Position numbers and translations under genes: made by a program. The notes under the pieces were generated by a model. That model was not told the DNA's origin. It saw only the letters and a program-made list of their open reading frames with translations, and did no database searches. DNA of 64,000 bases, from contig NZ_MKVV01000081.1 of the NCBI RefSeq assembly GCF_001899645.1, forward strand, positions 1 through 64,000, given 5' to 3'. The stretch comes from Pseudonocardia sp. 73-21. Lineage in GTDB: Bacteria; Actinomycetota; Actinomycetes; Mycobacteriales; Pseudonocardiaceae. Of the stretch, positions 32,448 to 41,880 are shown piece after piece (within the stretch, counting starts at the first letter, position 1; every line of letters starts with the position of its first letter).

Positions 32448-33462
32448 GCCCGTGCGGAGCGGCGGCGGGCAGGCGCACGCCCGCCGTGGCCCCGGGGAGC
32501 TTGCCGCGCAGGTAACCGGCACTGGTGAACCCGAGCGCGACGACGACGGCCGCCGCCGACGTCACCCGCTTCTGCTTCAGCTCGCGCACCACCGCGCCGG
32601 GCAGGATCCTCGCGACGTAGCCGCGCTCGGTGGACAGTGCGTCGTCGCTGCCCACGAGCTTCGACACCGCGGCCTTCGACAGCCCCTCTGCCCAGCACCG
32701 CCGGCGCAGGTAGGCCCACTCGACGCGGTCCGGGCTCACGCGGTGGTCGACGGCCGCGCCCGGCTCGAACACGATGCGGATCTTCTCCCCCGCGGTGCCG
32801 TAGACCTGGCGGGCGCGGATGCAGAGCTCCGTCTCCTCGCAGCCCAGGGGGTTCTTGCCGATGCGGCCGATGTCCTCGGCGAAGCCGCCGACGCGCCCGA
32901 ACACCTCGCGGCGGAAGGACATGTTGCAGCCCATGAGGTTGCGCACCTCGGCCTGCTCGGTGGGCTGGCCGGTGTAGGTGCAGCCGACGATCCAGTCCAG
33001 CTCGCCCGTGGCGTCGCCGTCGGCGGGGGCGGAGCCGGGGAGCACGCGGGGCCGCGCGTCGATGCGGGCGCCCGCCGTGCTGCGGCGCACCGGCCAGCGC
33101 GGGTGCGCGACGCCGCCGACGGCCATCACCGTGGGGTCGGAGTAGGGCTCCAGCAGCGCGGCGAGCCAGCCCGGCCGGGCCGCCGCGTCGTCGTCGAGGA
33201 ACACCACGACGTCACCGGACGCCGCCTCGACCGCCGTGTTGCGGGCGCCGGAGAGGCCCTGCTTCTTGCTGTTGGGCAGCACCCGAACCCCGCGGGGGCC
33301 GAACGCCTGCTGGGCGCGCGAGAGCAGCGCCGCGTTGTGGTCGACGAGCACGATGATCTCGGCGGCCTGCACGTCCTGCGCCACGACCGAGTCGACGGCG
33401 TCGACGATGTCGTCCCATCGTTTCTCGGTGTAGACACAGATCACGACGGTGGCGGTCGGCAC
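32440..33462 (-). CDS. Glycosyltransferase family 2
   Basis: This 340-residue GT-A fold enzyme has TATVVICVYTEKRWDD at the start, the DxD region VVFLDDDAAARPGW, then the acceptor part NLMGCNMSFRREVFGRVGGF and EETELCIRARQ. It ends in a basic amphipathic or membrane-near segment. It resembles actinobacterial polyprenyl-linked sugar transferases. AGGAGA precedes the GTG start. It lies 23 bases after another GT2 gene and overlaps trmB. The substrate is unknown, probably an envelope glycan or lipid carrier. Confidence 0.88.
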   Translation of the reverse strand: MPTATVVICVYTEKRWDDIVDAVDSVVAQDVQAAEIIVLVDHNAALLSRAQQAFGPRGVRVLPNSKKQGLSGARNTAVEAASGDVVVFLDDDAAARPGWLAALLEPYSDPTVMAVGGVAHPRWPVRRSTAGARIDARPRVLPGSAPADGDATGELDWIVGCTYTGQPTEQAEVRNLMGCNMSFRREVFGRVGGFAEDIGRIGKNPLGCEETELCIRARQVYGTAGEKIRIVFEPGAAVDHRVSPDRVEWAYLRRRCWAEGLSKAAVSKLVGSDDALSTERGYVARILPGAVVRELKQKRVTSAAAVVVALGFTSAGYLRGKLPGATAGVRLPAAAPHGRG

Positions 33463-33485
33463 GGGACTCTCCTGGAACGGCGGGA

Positions 33486-34343
33486 CTAGCGGCGGCTGGA
33501 CTGGCGACGGTGCTCCGACATGAGCGTACGGAGCACCCGCGCGCCGTCGACGAAGGTCCTGAGGTTGGTCTCGCCGAACATCCGCTGCCGTTCCATCGAC
33601 GGCACCTCGGTGATCTTCAGGCGGGCCGTGGCGATCCGGCAGTTGAGCACCGTCTCGATCTCGAAGCCGTCGCCCCAGAGCATGCCCTCGGCGGGCGCCG
33701 GCGCGTCGATGGGCGGCAGGTCCAGCAACGGCAGCACGTCGGCCCAGAAGGCGTTGTAGCCATAGCAGAGGTCGGTGTAGGACGTGCCGAACAGCGCGTT
33801 GGCGACGCCGTTGAGGCCGAAGTTCCCGGTCTTGCGCAGCAGCGTGATGTCGTCGCTGCCGCCGCCCGTGGCGAACCGGCTGCCCTTGGCGAAGTCGGCG
33901 CCGGCCACGAGTGCCTCGACGAAGCGCGGGATCTCGGCGGGGTCGGCCGAGCCGTCGGCGTCGAACATGACGACGACGTCGCCGGTGACCGCGGCGAAAC
34001 CGCAGGCCATGGCGTTGCCCTTGCCCTTGCGGGTCTGGGTGATGGTCTTCACCGACGGCAGCACGCGGCGCGCGACGTCCAGCGAGCCGTCGGTGGAGTT
34101 GCCGTCGACGACGATGATCTCGTGCACCGCCGGGCGCACGGCCGCGATCGCGGGCAGGATGACCTCGAGGTTGCGGGCCTCGTTGCGGGTGGGCACCACG
34201 ACGCTGACGGTCGGGTACGCGGAACGCCCCTGGTGTGGTCGGGGGCTCGGGCGGCGAAGCGCACGTGGGGCCGTCTCGTGGGACGGCGCGTAGTGCGCCG
34301 GCACCGCGGGAACGGCCGGACGGGCGGGCAGTACGGCGCTCAC
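33486..34343 (-). CDS. Glycosyltransferase family 2 (polyprenyl-phosphate type)
   Basis: This 285-residue protein has a 45-residue Pro-rich head and a GT2 domain: VSVVVPTRNEARNLEVILPA, VDGNSTDGS, MFDADGSADPAEIPR and DFAKGSRF. This resembles dolichol/polyprenyl-phosphate mannosyl- or glucosyltransferases that load a lipid carrier. It ends ETNLRTFVDGARVLRTL. The start is GTG. It is the first gene of a GT2-GT2-trmB operon, divergent from the DUF2339 gene by 166 bases. Confidence 0.85.
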   Translation of the reverse strand: MSAVLPARPAVPAVPAHYAPSHETAPRALRRPSPRPHQGRSAYPTVSVVVPTRNEARNLEVILPAIAAVRPAVHEIIVVDGNSTDGSLDVARRVLPSVKTITQTRKGKGNAMACGFAAVTGDVVVMFDADGSADPAEIPRFVEALVAGADFAKGSRFATGGGSDDITLLRKTGNFGLNGVANALFGTSYTDLCYGYNAFWADVLPLLDLPPIDAPAPAEGMLWGDGFEIETVLNCRIATARLKITEVPSMERQRMFGETNLRTFVDGARVLRTLMSEHRRQSSRR

Positions 34344-34509
34344 ACAACCTCCAGACAGGTCCGCTCACCAGGTGCAACGACGCCCCATCCGCGGAGATGC
34401 GGGTGAACACGAACGCAACACTGATGGTGGGACACGTGATCGAACCGTGACCGATATGCGGTAGTCGTACGCATTCCCCCGGACGCCCCGGGGCGCCATC
34501 CTCGCGGGT

Positions 34510-36609
34510 ATGCGCACACCGCCTGGTACCGCCGACCCCATCGCGGCTCTCGCCGAGGAGCTGGGGCGGATCGGTCGCCGACTCGACGGCATGGGTACGG
34601 AACTGCTCGCGTTGAACTCGCCCGGACAGGCGGGCCCGGCCGGTCCGGCAGAGCCCGGACCGGAGCCGGGAGCGGCAGCGTGGTCACGTCAGGTAGACGC
34701 CCCGGCCGGGGAGAGGGTTGCCTCAGATCTCGATCCGGTTTCGGACGGCGGGGCGAACGGGGCCGGTGCGACGACGGGTGCCGCCCAGGTCGGCGGGACG
34801 AAAGGGACCGAGCGGCCGGCTGCGACAGTGACGGGCGCCACACCCGGGGCGCCCGGCCCGTACCGCGGCGGGCCGCCGGCCGCGGCCGGCTGGGCCGGCC
34901 CGGTCCCGCCCCCGTATCCGGCTGGCCCGTACCCGCCCGCCGGCCACCCGCAGCCGGGCTACGCGCAGCCCGGCTATCCGCAGGTCGCGTTCGCGCCGAA
35001 TCCCTACGGGCCGCCGGCCGGACCGGCGCCACAGCCGAAGCAGCGCGTGTCCAGCGCCCTGTCGGGAGCCCGGCTGCTGGCGTGGGTCGGTGGCGCGGTC
35101 ACCCTGCTCGGCGTCGTGATGCTGCTGGTGCTGGCGGCGTCGCGGGGCTGGTTCTCGATCGAGGTCCGGCTCATCGCCGGGGCGGTGCTCGGCGCGGCTC
35201 TCGTCGGCGTCGGTGCCTGGTTGCACCGTCGCGAGACGGCCCGCGCCGGTGCGCTGGCGTTGGCGGCCACCGGTTTCGCCACGCTCTACCTGGTGACCGC
35301 GGCCGCCACGGCCGGCTACGGGTACCTCCCGGCCGTGCCGGCGCTGGTGATCGCGCTGCTCGTCGCCGGGGCCGGTCTCGCGATCGCCGACCGCTGGCGC
35401 TCCCAGCTGCTCGGGGCCGCGGTCACCGGCGGCGCCGCGCTGCTCGCCCCCGCGGTGGCGCACGACTGGCTGCTGGTGGCGCTCGTGCTCGTCCTCCAGG
35501 TGGCCTCCGTGGCGGTGGTGCTGCGCCGCAGCTGGCCCGTGCTGATGCTGGTGGCCGCGGCCGGTCCGGTCCTCTACGGCTCGATCGTGGTGGCGGGCTA
35601 CACGGGCGGGGGCGCCGGTGACCGGGCCACCGCGATCGGTCTGGCGCTGGCCGTGCTGACCGTCGCGACCGGCACGGCCGTGCCCGCCGCCCGGCGGCTG
35701 CCCGTCGGACCGGTCGGGGTGCTCGTCGGCGCGGCGTCGTCGGCGACGCTGGTGGTGGGTGTCGGTCTCGCCGGCTGGGGCGGTGCCGCCGTCGTCGCGG
35801 CCGGGGCCCTGGTGATGGCGGGCTTCGCGGCCCTGCCGGGCCTGGACCGGCGGCTGCGCACCGTCGCGGCCACCGCCGCCGTGCTCGGCCTCCTCGTCGC
35901 GACGGGCACCGCGCTCGACGGGCGCGGGTCCACCGTCACGCTCGTCGTGCTGGCGGAGGCGATCGTGGCCGGCGTGCTCGCGGCCGTGCTCCGCAGCAGG
36001 TTCGCGCTGGTCACGAGCATGGTGTTCGGCGGGCTCGCCGTGATATCCGCGCTGGTGGACGCCGCGCCGCTCGGCGCCCTCGTCCGGTTCCCGGCCCCGC
36101 CCTACATCGTGGACGGCCTCGCCGACACCGGCCGGCTGGTCTCCGCCGCGTCGGTCTCGGCGCTGGTGCTGGTGCTCGCCGGCACGCTGCTCGTCTCCGG
36201 TGGGAAGGTCGGCTGGGTCCGACCGGACGCGTCCGCCGCGGCGCTGTGGGTGCCGATCGGGCTGGTCGGGCTGTACGGCGCGGCCGGGCTCGTCGTCGAG
36301 CCGGCCCTGCTCGTCTCGCCCGACCGCACCGGCTTCACCGCCGGCCACGCGCTGGTCACGGTCTCCTGGACGGTCGCGGCGCTCGTCCTGCTCGCGCGGG
36401 GCATCAGCCGACCGGCGCTGCGCGTCGCCGGGCTGGTGCTGGTGGCCGCGGCCGTGGCGAAGCTGGTGCTGTTCGACCTCGTCGCGCTCGACGGGTTCGC
36501 CCGTGTCGGCGCGTTCCTCGGGGCCGGGCTGGTCCTGCTGGCGGCCGGTACCCGCTACACGCGGCTGGTGGCGGAGGCCGAGCGGGACGCCGCTGCGCCA
36601 CCCGGGTGA
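34510..36609 (+). CDS. DUF2339 polytopic membrane protein
   Basis: This 699-residue protein has a cytoplasmic head with a short coiled coil (ALAEELGRIGRRLDGMG), a Pro/Gly/Tyr-rich linker (residues about 100-180) and then about 18 close-packed hydrophobic segments from LLAWVGGAVTLLGVVMLL onward. This is the DUF2339 layout of predicted inner-membrane proteins of unknown function. The ATG at 34510 fits. It heads a plus-strand run of five closely spaced genes ending with tldD-tldE. Confidence 0.8.
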   Translation: MRTPPGTADPIAALAEELGRIGRRLDGMGTELLALNSPGQAGPAGPAEPGPEPGAAAWSRQVDAPAGERVASDLDPVSDGGANGAGATTGAAQVGGTKGTERPAATVTGATPGAPGPYRGGPPAAAGWAGPVPPPYPAGPYPPAGHPQPGYAQPGYPQVAFAPNPYGPPAGPAPQPKQRVSSALSGARLLAWVGGAVTLLGVVMLLVLAASRGWFSIEVRLIAGAVLGAALVGVGAWLHRRETARAGALALAATGFATLYLVTAAATAGYGYLPAVPALVIALLVAGAGLAIADRWRSQLLGAAVTGGAALLAPAVAHDWLLVALVLVLQVASVAVVLRRSWPVLMLVAAAGPVLYGSIVVAGYTGGGAGDRATAIGLALAVLTVATGTAVPAARRLPVGPVGVLVGAASSATLVVGVGLAGWGGAAVVAAGALVMAGFAALPGLDRRLRTVAATAAVLGLLVATGTALDGRGSTVTLVVLAEAIVAGVLAAVLRSRFALVTSMVFGGLAVISALVDAAPLGALVRFPAPPYIVDGLADTGRLVSAASVSALVLVLAGTLLVSGGKVGWVRPDASAAALWVPIGLVGLYGAAGLVVEPALLVSPDRTGFTAGHALVTVSWTVAALVLLARGISRPALRVAGLVLVAAAVAKLVLFDLVALDGFARVGAFLGAGLVLLAAGTRYTRLVAEAERDAAAPPG

Positions 36610-36659
36610 CGAGGGTCTGTTCCGGCCCGGGATCGGACCCGGGCTGGGACGCTCGTCGC

Positions 36660-37436
36660 ATGCCCGATCGCTACGGGGACGCGGTCCGCGCCCGCCGCCG
36701 TGAGCTGGTGGAGGAGCGCGGGCGGCTCGGTGGCTCCCACCGCACCGAGCTGCGCAGCGAGCTGGCCCTGAGCCGGATCGCCACGTCCGATGCGCTGGCC
36801 GCCGCGTGCGCCCGGCTCGGCCGTGAGGCACGGGCCCACATCGACCATCCCGACCGGGCCGTCCGCCGCGGCCTCCCCGCACGTCTCCGTCCGGCGCTCG
36901 ACGCGCTGGCGGCCGCGGTCCACGCCCGCTGGGCCGCCGAGATCGGGCCGGGCCTGCGCCGGATCGCCGCCGCCCGCTCGCTCGACGTCGGCCCGCTCAC
37001 CGCGTGGCCGGCGCTGCCCGCGGCCCGGCCGCTGCCGGTGGTCCCGCGGGTCCCCGAACGGTCCTCGCCGCTCAGCGGCGCCGTCGACGGACTGGCGCTC
37101 TGGCGGCTGGTGCTGCTGCCGCTGGCCGCGTTGCCCGTGCTCGGCCTGCCGGCGCTGGGTGGTCCCGCGCTCGCACCCCTCGCGGTGGGCGTCGGGGTGG
37201 CGGCCGCGGTCGTCGCCGTACGGTCGCGGCGGATCGCGCTGGAACGGGCCGCGCTGCGCCGGTGCGTCGAGGAGACGCTGGCCGCGGCGTGCACGGCCCT
37301 GGACGCCGATCTGGCCCGTCGCCTGCTGGAGCTCGAACGCTCGGCGGGCGCCGACCTCGACGCCGCGGTCGCCCGCCGCCGCGCCGCCGTGGAGTCCGAG
37401 TGGCGGGCGCTCGAGGCGGAGGTGGCGGATGCGTGA
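36660..37436 (+). CDS. Hypothetical protein with two membrane segments
   Basis: This 258-residue protein, MPDRYGDAVRARRRELVEERGRLGGSHRTELRSEL, is rich in Arg, Ala and Leu. It has helical, probably coiled-coil regions at both ends and two adjacent hydrophobic segments in the centre (LVLLPLAALPVLGLPAL and LAPLAVGVGVAAAVVAV). It begins 50 bases after the DUF2339 gene and overlaps the next gene by eight bases. No family was recognised. The layout suggests a membrane-anchored coiled-coil scaffold. Confidence 0.65.
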   Translation: MPDRYGDAVRARRRELVEERGRLGGSHRTELRSELALSRIATSDALAAACARLGREARAHIDHPDRAVRRGLPARLRPALDALAAAVHARWAAEIGPGLRRIAAARSLDVGPLTAWPALPAARPLPVVPRVPERSSPLSGAVDGLALWRLVLLPLAALPVLGLPALGGPALAPLAVGVGVAAAVVAVRSRRIALERAALRRCVEETLAAACTALDADLARRLLELERSAGADLDAAVARRRAAVESEWRALEAEVADA

Positions 37437-37710
37437 TCCCCGACGGCCCGGCGACGTGCCCGTGGGTCTGGACGTGACCGGCGGGTTCGACACCGACGGC
37501 GACGGCCGCCCGGACACCGTCCTCGGCGAGGACCACGGCGACCTCGTCCTGTCCTCGGACCTCGACGGCGACGGCCTGGCCGACCAGGTCCTGCGCGTCG
37601 GCCCGGACGGGGTGGTGCGGCCCGCGGTGCTGGAGTTCCCGCAGGTCGACCACCCCGGCGAGGCGGTCCTCGACGGCTTGTCGGGAGGCATCGAGCTGGG
37701 CTCCCAGTAG
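37429..37710 (+). CDS. Small acidic protein with DxDxDG calcium-type loops
   Basis: This 93-residue protein, MRDPRRPGDVPVGLDVTGG, contains two copies of a calcium-loop motif, FDTDGDGRPDTV and SDLDGDGLADQVL, as in thrombospondin-3 or FG-GAP repeats. It ends GIELGSQ. It has no signal peptide. It overlaps the upstream gene by eight bases and ends nine bases before tldD. Its small size and position make it a candidate partner or substrate for the TldD/TldE protease, which is speculation. Confidence 0.65.
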   Translation: MRDPRRPGDVPVGLDVTGGFDTDGDGRPDTVLGEDHGDLVLSSDLDGDGLADQVLRVGPDGVVRPAVLEFPQVDHPGEAVLDGLSGGIELGSQ

Positions 37711-37719
37711 GTTGGACCC

Positions 37720-39231
37720 ATGTCGCTCGACCGCATCGACCCCGCGTTCCGGGCGCTGCCGCTCACCGCGCTCGCCGACGCCGCGCTCACCCGCGCCCGG
37801 GAGCTGGGCGCCCAGCACGCCGACCTGCGCGTGGAACGGATCAGCACCCAGACCATCTCGTTGCGCGACGGCTCGGTCACCGGCGTCTCCGACGACGTCG
37901 AGGTCGGGCTCGCGGTCCGCGTGATCGTCGACGGGGTGTGGGGGTTCGCCTCGCACGGCGAGCTCACCCCGCAGCGCGCGGCGGCCACCGCGGAGCGGGC
38001 CGTGCAGGTCGCGCGCACGCTCGCGCCCGTCGCGGTCGAGCGTGTGGAGCGCGCGGACGAGCCGGTGCACGCCGGCGCCGTCTGGGTCTCGGCCTACACC
38101 ACCGACCCCTTCGAGGTGCCCACCCGCGACAAGGTCGGCCTGCTCGGCGAGTGGTCGCAGCGGCTGCTGGCCGCCGATGGCGTCGACCACGTCCAGGCGT
38201 CGGTCATGCAGGTGCGGGAGTGCAAGTTCTACGCCGACCTCACCGGCACCTCCACCACCCAGCAGCGCGTCCGCGTCGCGCCGTCGTTCACGGCCACGGC
38301 CGTCGACCGGGCGTCGGGCGGCTTCGAGACGATGAGCTCGCTGTCGCCGCCCGTCGGCCGGGGCTGGGAGTACCTGCTCGGCGACGGCTGGGACTGGGAC
38401 GGCGAGCTCGCCGTCGTGCCCGAGCTGCTGGCCGAGAAGGTGAAGTCCCCGAGCGTGCAGGCCGGCGCGTACGACCTGGTCATCGACCCCACCAACCTGT
38501 GGCTCACCATCCACGAGTCGGTCGGGCACGCCACCGAGTACGACCGCGCCATCGGCTACGAGGCCGCCTACGCCGGCACCAGCTTCGCCACCCCCGACCA
38601 GCTCGGCACGCTGCGTTACGGCTCCGATCTCATGCACGTCACGGGCGACCGCACGGTGGAGCACGGGCTGGCCACCGTCGGCTTCGACGACGACGGCGTC
38701 GCGACGGGCGAGTGGGACCTCGTGCGCGACGGCGTCCTCGTCGGCTACCAGCTGGACCGCACGTTCGCGCCGCGGCTGGGCCTGGAGCGCTCCAACGGCT
38801 GCGCGTTCGCCGACTCCCCGCACCACGTGCCCATCCAGCGGATGGCCAACGTGTCGCTGCAGCCCGACCCGGTGCGCGACACCACCACCGACGAGCTGAT
38901 CGCCGGCGTCGAGCGCGGGATCTACGTCGTCGGCGACAAGTCGTGGTCGATCGACATGCAGCGCTACAACTTCCAGTTCACCGGCCAGCGGTTCTTCTCG
39001 ATCGTCGGTGGCAAGCTCGCCGGGCAGCTGCGCGACGTCGCCTACCAGGCCACCACCACCGACTTCTGGGGCTCGATGGACGCGGTCGGCGGGCCGTCCA
39101 CGTGGGTGCTGCACGGCGCGATGAACTGCGGCAAGGCCCAGCCGGGTCAGGTGGCGGCCGTCAGCCACGGCGCGCCGTCGGCCCGGTTCCGCGGGGTCAA
39201 CGTCCTCAACACGCAGGAGGAGGGCCGATGA
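37720..39231 (+). CDS. tldD: TldD family metalloprotease subunit
   Basis: This 503-residue protein has the TldD signature HESVGHATEYDRAIGYE, an HExxxH zinc site, and the C-terminal Cys-containing block (HGAMNCGKAQPGQVAAVSHG). With TldE it forms a barrel protease that trims unfolded peptides, known to mature microcin B17 and to degrade CcdA in E. coli. The start is ATG, nine bases after the small acidic gene. It is coupled to tldE by ATGA. Confidence 0.93.
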   Translation: MSLDRIDPAFRALPLTALADAALTRARELGAQHADLRVERISTQTISLRDGSVTGVSDDVEVGLAVRVIVDGVWGFASHGELTPQRAAATAERAVQVARTLAPVAVERVERADEPVHAGAVWVSAYTTDPFEVPTRDKVGLLGEWSQRLLAADGVDHVQASVMQVRECKFYADLTGTSTTQQRVRVAPSFTATAVDRASGGFETMSSLSPPVGRGWEYLLGDGWDWDGELAVVPELLAEKVKSPSVQAGAYDLVIDPTNLWLTIHESVGHATEYDRAIGYEAAYAGTSFATPDQLGTLRYGSDLMHVTGDRTVEHGLATVGFDDDGVATGEWDLVRDGVLVGYQLDRTFAPRLGLERSNGCAFADSPHHVPIQRMANVSLQPDPVRDTTTDELIAGVERGIYVVGDKSWSIDMQRYNFQFTGQRFFSIVGGKLAGQLRDVAYQATTTDFWGSMDAVGGPSTWVLHGAMNCGKAQPGQVAAVSHGAPSARFRGVNVLNTQEEGR

Positions 39232-40670
39232 GTCGCTTGTCGGGCTCGAGCATCAGCGCACTGAGGCCCCAGGAGATCGTCGAGCGGACGCTGGCCGCCG
39301 CCACCCACCTCGCCGGCTGCGTGGTGCTCGTCCGTGAGAACAGCGAGGCCGTGCTGCGCTGGGCCAACTCCACGATGACCACCAACGGCCACACCACGTC
39401 CGGCCAGGTCACGGTGATCGCCATGGTCGCGGTGGAGGGCGGCACCGCGGCGGGCACGGTCAGCTCCAGCGTCACGGTCACCGACGCGAGCCAGCTCGCG
39501 ACGCTGGTGGCGGCGGCCGAGGCGGCCGCCCGCGACGCCGGTCCCGCGGACGACGCGTCGCCGCTGCCGTCCTCGAGCGACTGGGCTGATGCGCGCTCCG
39601 CCGGCGCTTCGCCCGGTGACCCCACGTGGGACCTCCCCGCGGAGGAGACGTCCATCGGCGTCTACGGCCGGCTGGCCGCGGACCTCGCGGAGGTGCTCGC
39701 CGGCCCGCAGCGCCAGTACGGGTTCGCGAGCCACGAGCTCACCACCGTCTGGCTCGGCACGTCCGCGGGCGTGCGGCGGCGGTGGGTGCAGCCCACCGGC
39801 TCGGTCGAGCTCAACGCGAAGACCCCCGACCTGTCCGGTTCCGCGTGGGCGGGCGTGTCCACCAGCGACTTCACCGACGTCGACGTGATCGCGCTCGCCG
39901 CCGAGGCCGCGCGGCGGCTGGAGTGGGGCAAGCGCCGCGTCACGCTGCCGGCGGGGAAGTACGAGACGCTGCTGCCGCCCTCGGCCACGGCGGACCTGAT
40001 GATCTACCTGGCCTGGTCGATGGAGGGCCGCGCCGCGCAGGAGGGCCGCAGCGCCCTCGCCGGCGCCGACGGCACCCGTGTCGGCGAGCGGCTCACCGAC
40101 CTGCCGCTGACGCTGGCCTGCGACCCCGCGGCGCCGGGGCTCGAGTACGAGCCGTTCCTCATCACCACCCGCTCCCACGAGGGCCTGAGCGTGTTCGACA
40201 ACGGGGCGCCCACCCGTCGCGTCGACTGGGTGCGCGAGGGCGTCGTCTCCGAGCTGGCCTACTCCCGCGCGGAGGCCGCGGAGTTCGGCACCACCTTCAC
40301 CCCGGGCGGCGACAACCTGCTGCTCACCGGCGGCTCCGCCGCGTCCACCGCCGACATGGTGGCGTCCACCGAGCGCGGCCTGCTGCTCACGTGCCTGTGG
40401 TACATCCGGCTCGTCGACCCCACCACGCTGCTGCTCACGGGCCTGACGCGCGACGGCGTCTACCTCGTGGAGGGCGGGGAGGTGGTGGGCGAGGTGGACC
40501 ACAACTTCCGCTTCAACCACTCCCCGCTCGACGTCCTGCGCCGCGCCACCGAGGTCGGCGCCACCGAGCGCACGCTGCCGCGGGAGTGGAAGGACTGGTT
40601 CACCCGCGCCGCCATGCCTCCCGTCCGGGTGCCGGAGTTCACCATGTCGTCGGTGTCGCTGGGTCGCTGA
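39228..40670 (+). CDS. pmbA: TldE/PmbA family protease subunit
   Basis: This 480-residue partner of TldD lacks the HExxxH site as expected, and shows the PmbA/TldE fold: ATHLAGCVVLVRENSEAVLRWANS at the start, then TPGGDNLLLTGGSAASTADMV and TTLLLTGLTRDGVYLVEGGEVVGEVDHNFRFNHSPL near the end. The true start is the ATG overlapping the tldD stop; the 910-residue ORF in the track is a read-back into the tldD shadow frame. A four-unit 15-bp repeat begins at its stop codon. Confidence 0.92.
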   Translation: MSRLSGSSISALRPQEIVERTLAAATHLAGCVVLVRENSEAVLRWANSTMTTNGHTTSGQVTVIAMVAVEGGTAAGTVSSSVTVTDASQLATLVAAAEAAARDAGPADDASPLPSSSDWADARSAGASPGDPTWDLPAEETSIGVYGRLAADLAEVLAGPQRQYGFASHELTTVWLGTSAGVRRRWVQPTGSVELNAKTPDLSGSAWAGVSTSDFTDVDVIALAAEAARRLEWGKRRVTLPAGKYETLLPPSATADLMIYLAWSMEGRAAQEGRSALAGADGTRVGERLTDLPLTLACDPAAPGLEYEPFLITTRSHEGLSVFDNGAPTRRVDWVREGVVSELAYSRAEAAEFGTTFTPGGDNLLLTGGSAASTADMVASTERGLLLTCLWYIRLVDPTTLLLTGLTRDGVYLVEGGEVVGEVDHNFRFNHSPLDVLRRATEVGATERTLPREWKDWFTRAAMPPVRVPEFTMSSVSLGR

Positions 40671-40725
40671 GGTCGGTGTCGCTGAGGTCGGTGTCGCTGA
40701 GGTCGGTGTCGCCGAGGTCGGGGTC
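40666..40725 (+). repeat. 15-bp tandem repeat, four units
   Basis: GCTGAGGTCGGTGTC is repeated at 40666, 40681 and 40696, with a variant (GCCGAGGTCGGGGTC) at 40711. The first unit includes the tldE stop codon, so repeat growth does not alter the protein. Confidence 0.85.
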
Positions 40726-40836
40726 GCTGATCGTTCCCTCCGGTCCGTCCGTCGCACCACCGGCGTGGCGCCGCACCCCGGACGGGCCGCTGCCGTTGAC
40801 TGGGCGGGCTCGCATCGTGACGGAGAGAGGGCGGCC

Positions 40837-41142
40837 ATGTCCTACGAGGTGGTCAGCGCGTACACCCTGCTGGTGGGCGACGCCGACGGTCCGCCCACGG
40901 TCAGCGTGCACACGACGGCGGACGACGCGTGGCGCGCGCTGGACCGCGTGATCCGGGAGCGCTGCGGGATGCGCCCGCGGCCCCGTCGCCGGATGGACGC
41001 CGACGCCGCCGCCCGCCTCGCCAACGCCTGGCGGGCGGCCGAGCCGGAGTCGCGGTACTGGAACGTCACGGTCCACCGGCTCCCCGTGCCGGTGCCGGTG
41101 ATCGCGCGGCAGGCCTCGGGGGTCGCGACGCGCGTGGCGTAG
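40837..41142 (+). CDS. Small hypothetical protein
   Basis: This is a 101-residue soluble protein, MSYEVVSAYTLLVGDADGPPTVSVHTTADDAWRALDRVIRERCG, with a GAGAGAGGG ribosome site 6-14 bases before the ATG. The alternation of strands and one amphipathic helix suggests a small alpha/beta fold. No family was recognised. It is a lone gene between the 15-bp repeat and a two-way terminator. Confidence 0.6.
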   Translation: MSYEVVSAYTLLVGDADGPPTVSVHTTADDAWRALDRVIRERCGMRPRPRRRMDADAAARLANAWRAAEPESRYWNVTVHRLPVPVPVIARQASGVATRVA

Positions 41143-41235
41143 GTGTTCGCCGCTACCGGCTGCGGGACCGGGACCGCGTCGAACGGAGGCCCCTGGCCGG
41201 GTCCGTGGCGGCGGCACCGGGGTGACCACGACACC

Positions 41236-41265
41236 AGGGTGGTTCGACCGGGCGCGAACCACCCT
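41236..41265. terminator. Two-way terminator hairpin
   Basis: AGGGTGGTTCG and CGAACCACCCT are perfect 11-bp arms around an 8-base loop. They sit between the plus-strand small gene and the end of the convergent tetR gene, touching the tetR stop codon. Confidence 0.75.
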
Positions 41266-41813
41266 CAGGTCGCGCTCGGCGGCGGGAGGTAGGTGCGCAT
41301 CGTGGACAGGAGCTCCTCCACCCCCAGGCCCGGGGGCAGTGGGGTGCCGGTCAGGGTGCGCAGGTAGAGGCCGTCGCCCACGAGCTGGGCGATCCAGGCG
41401 AGCACCGGGTCGGTGAGCTCCGCACGCAGGGCGTCGTACTCCTCGGCGTGCACCACCGCCAGCGCGTCGCGCACGGCCTGGCCGGTCTCGGTGCCGTCGG
41501 CAAGGCGAAGAACGGCGAGGTACGTGCGGGTGACCCCGCCGGGTACGCCGCCGCCGGGCGCCGAGGTGCGGATGTAGTAGGCCACGGCTCCGTCCGGGGC
41601 GGCCCGGATGGCCGCGGCGTCGGCGGAGCTGCGCTCCCGCAGGCGGTCGAGCAGGCCCGTGGCCAGAGCGTCCTTCGAGGAGAAGTGGTAGAGCAACCCG
41701 CCCTTGGAGACCTCGGCCGCCGCGGCGACGGCGTCGAGCGTGGCGGAGCCGGGGCCGTGCTCGATGAGCACCGTCTCGTACGCGTCCAGCACGCGGTCGC
41801 GGGCGCCTGTCAT
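41265..41813 (-). CDS. TetR family transcriptional repressor
   Basis: This 182-residue TetR protein has the helix-turn-helix RVLDAYETVLIEHGPGSATLDAVAAAAEVSKGGLLYHFSSKDALATGLLDRL, where KGGLLYHFSSKDAL is the recognition helix region. Ligand domain helices follow. It is divergent from an EmrB/QacA-type exporter, with a perfect 16-bp palindrome between them, so it most likely represses the exporter and itself and is released by an exported drug. Confidence 0.92.
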   Translation of the reverse strand: MTGARDRVLDAYETVLIEHGPGSATLDAVAAAAEVSKGGLLYHFSSKDALATGLLDRLRERSSADAAAIRAAPDGAVAYYIRTSAPGGGVPGGVTRTYLAVLRLADGTETGQAVRDALAVVHAEEYDALRAELTDPVLAWIAQLVGDGLYLRTLTGTPLPPGLGVEELLSTMRTYLPPPSAT

Positions 41814-41880
41814 CGATCCACTCTAGGGGGCGTGTCCCGGCACACCCTCGGCCGGCTGGCGGGAATGAGCACGCGCTCTG

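Noticed and set aside
37938-40670. 910-residue plus-strand ORF
   Set aside because: Its first 430 residues are the shadow of tldD; only the part from 39228 is the real tldE.
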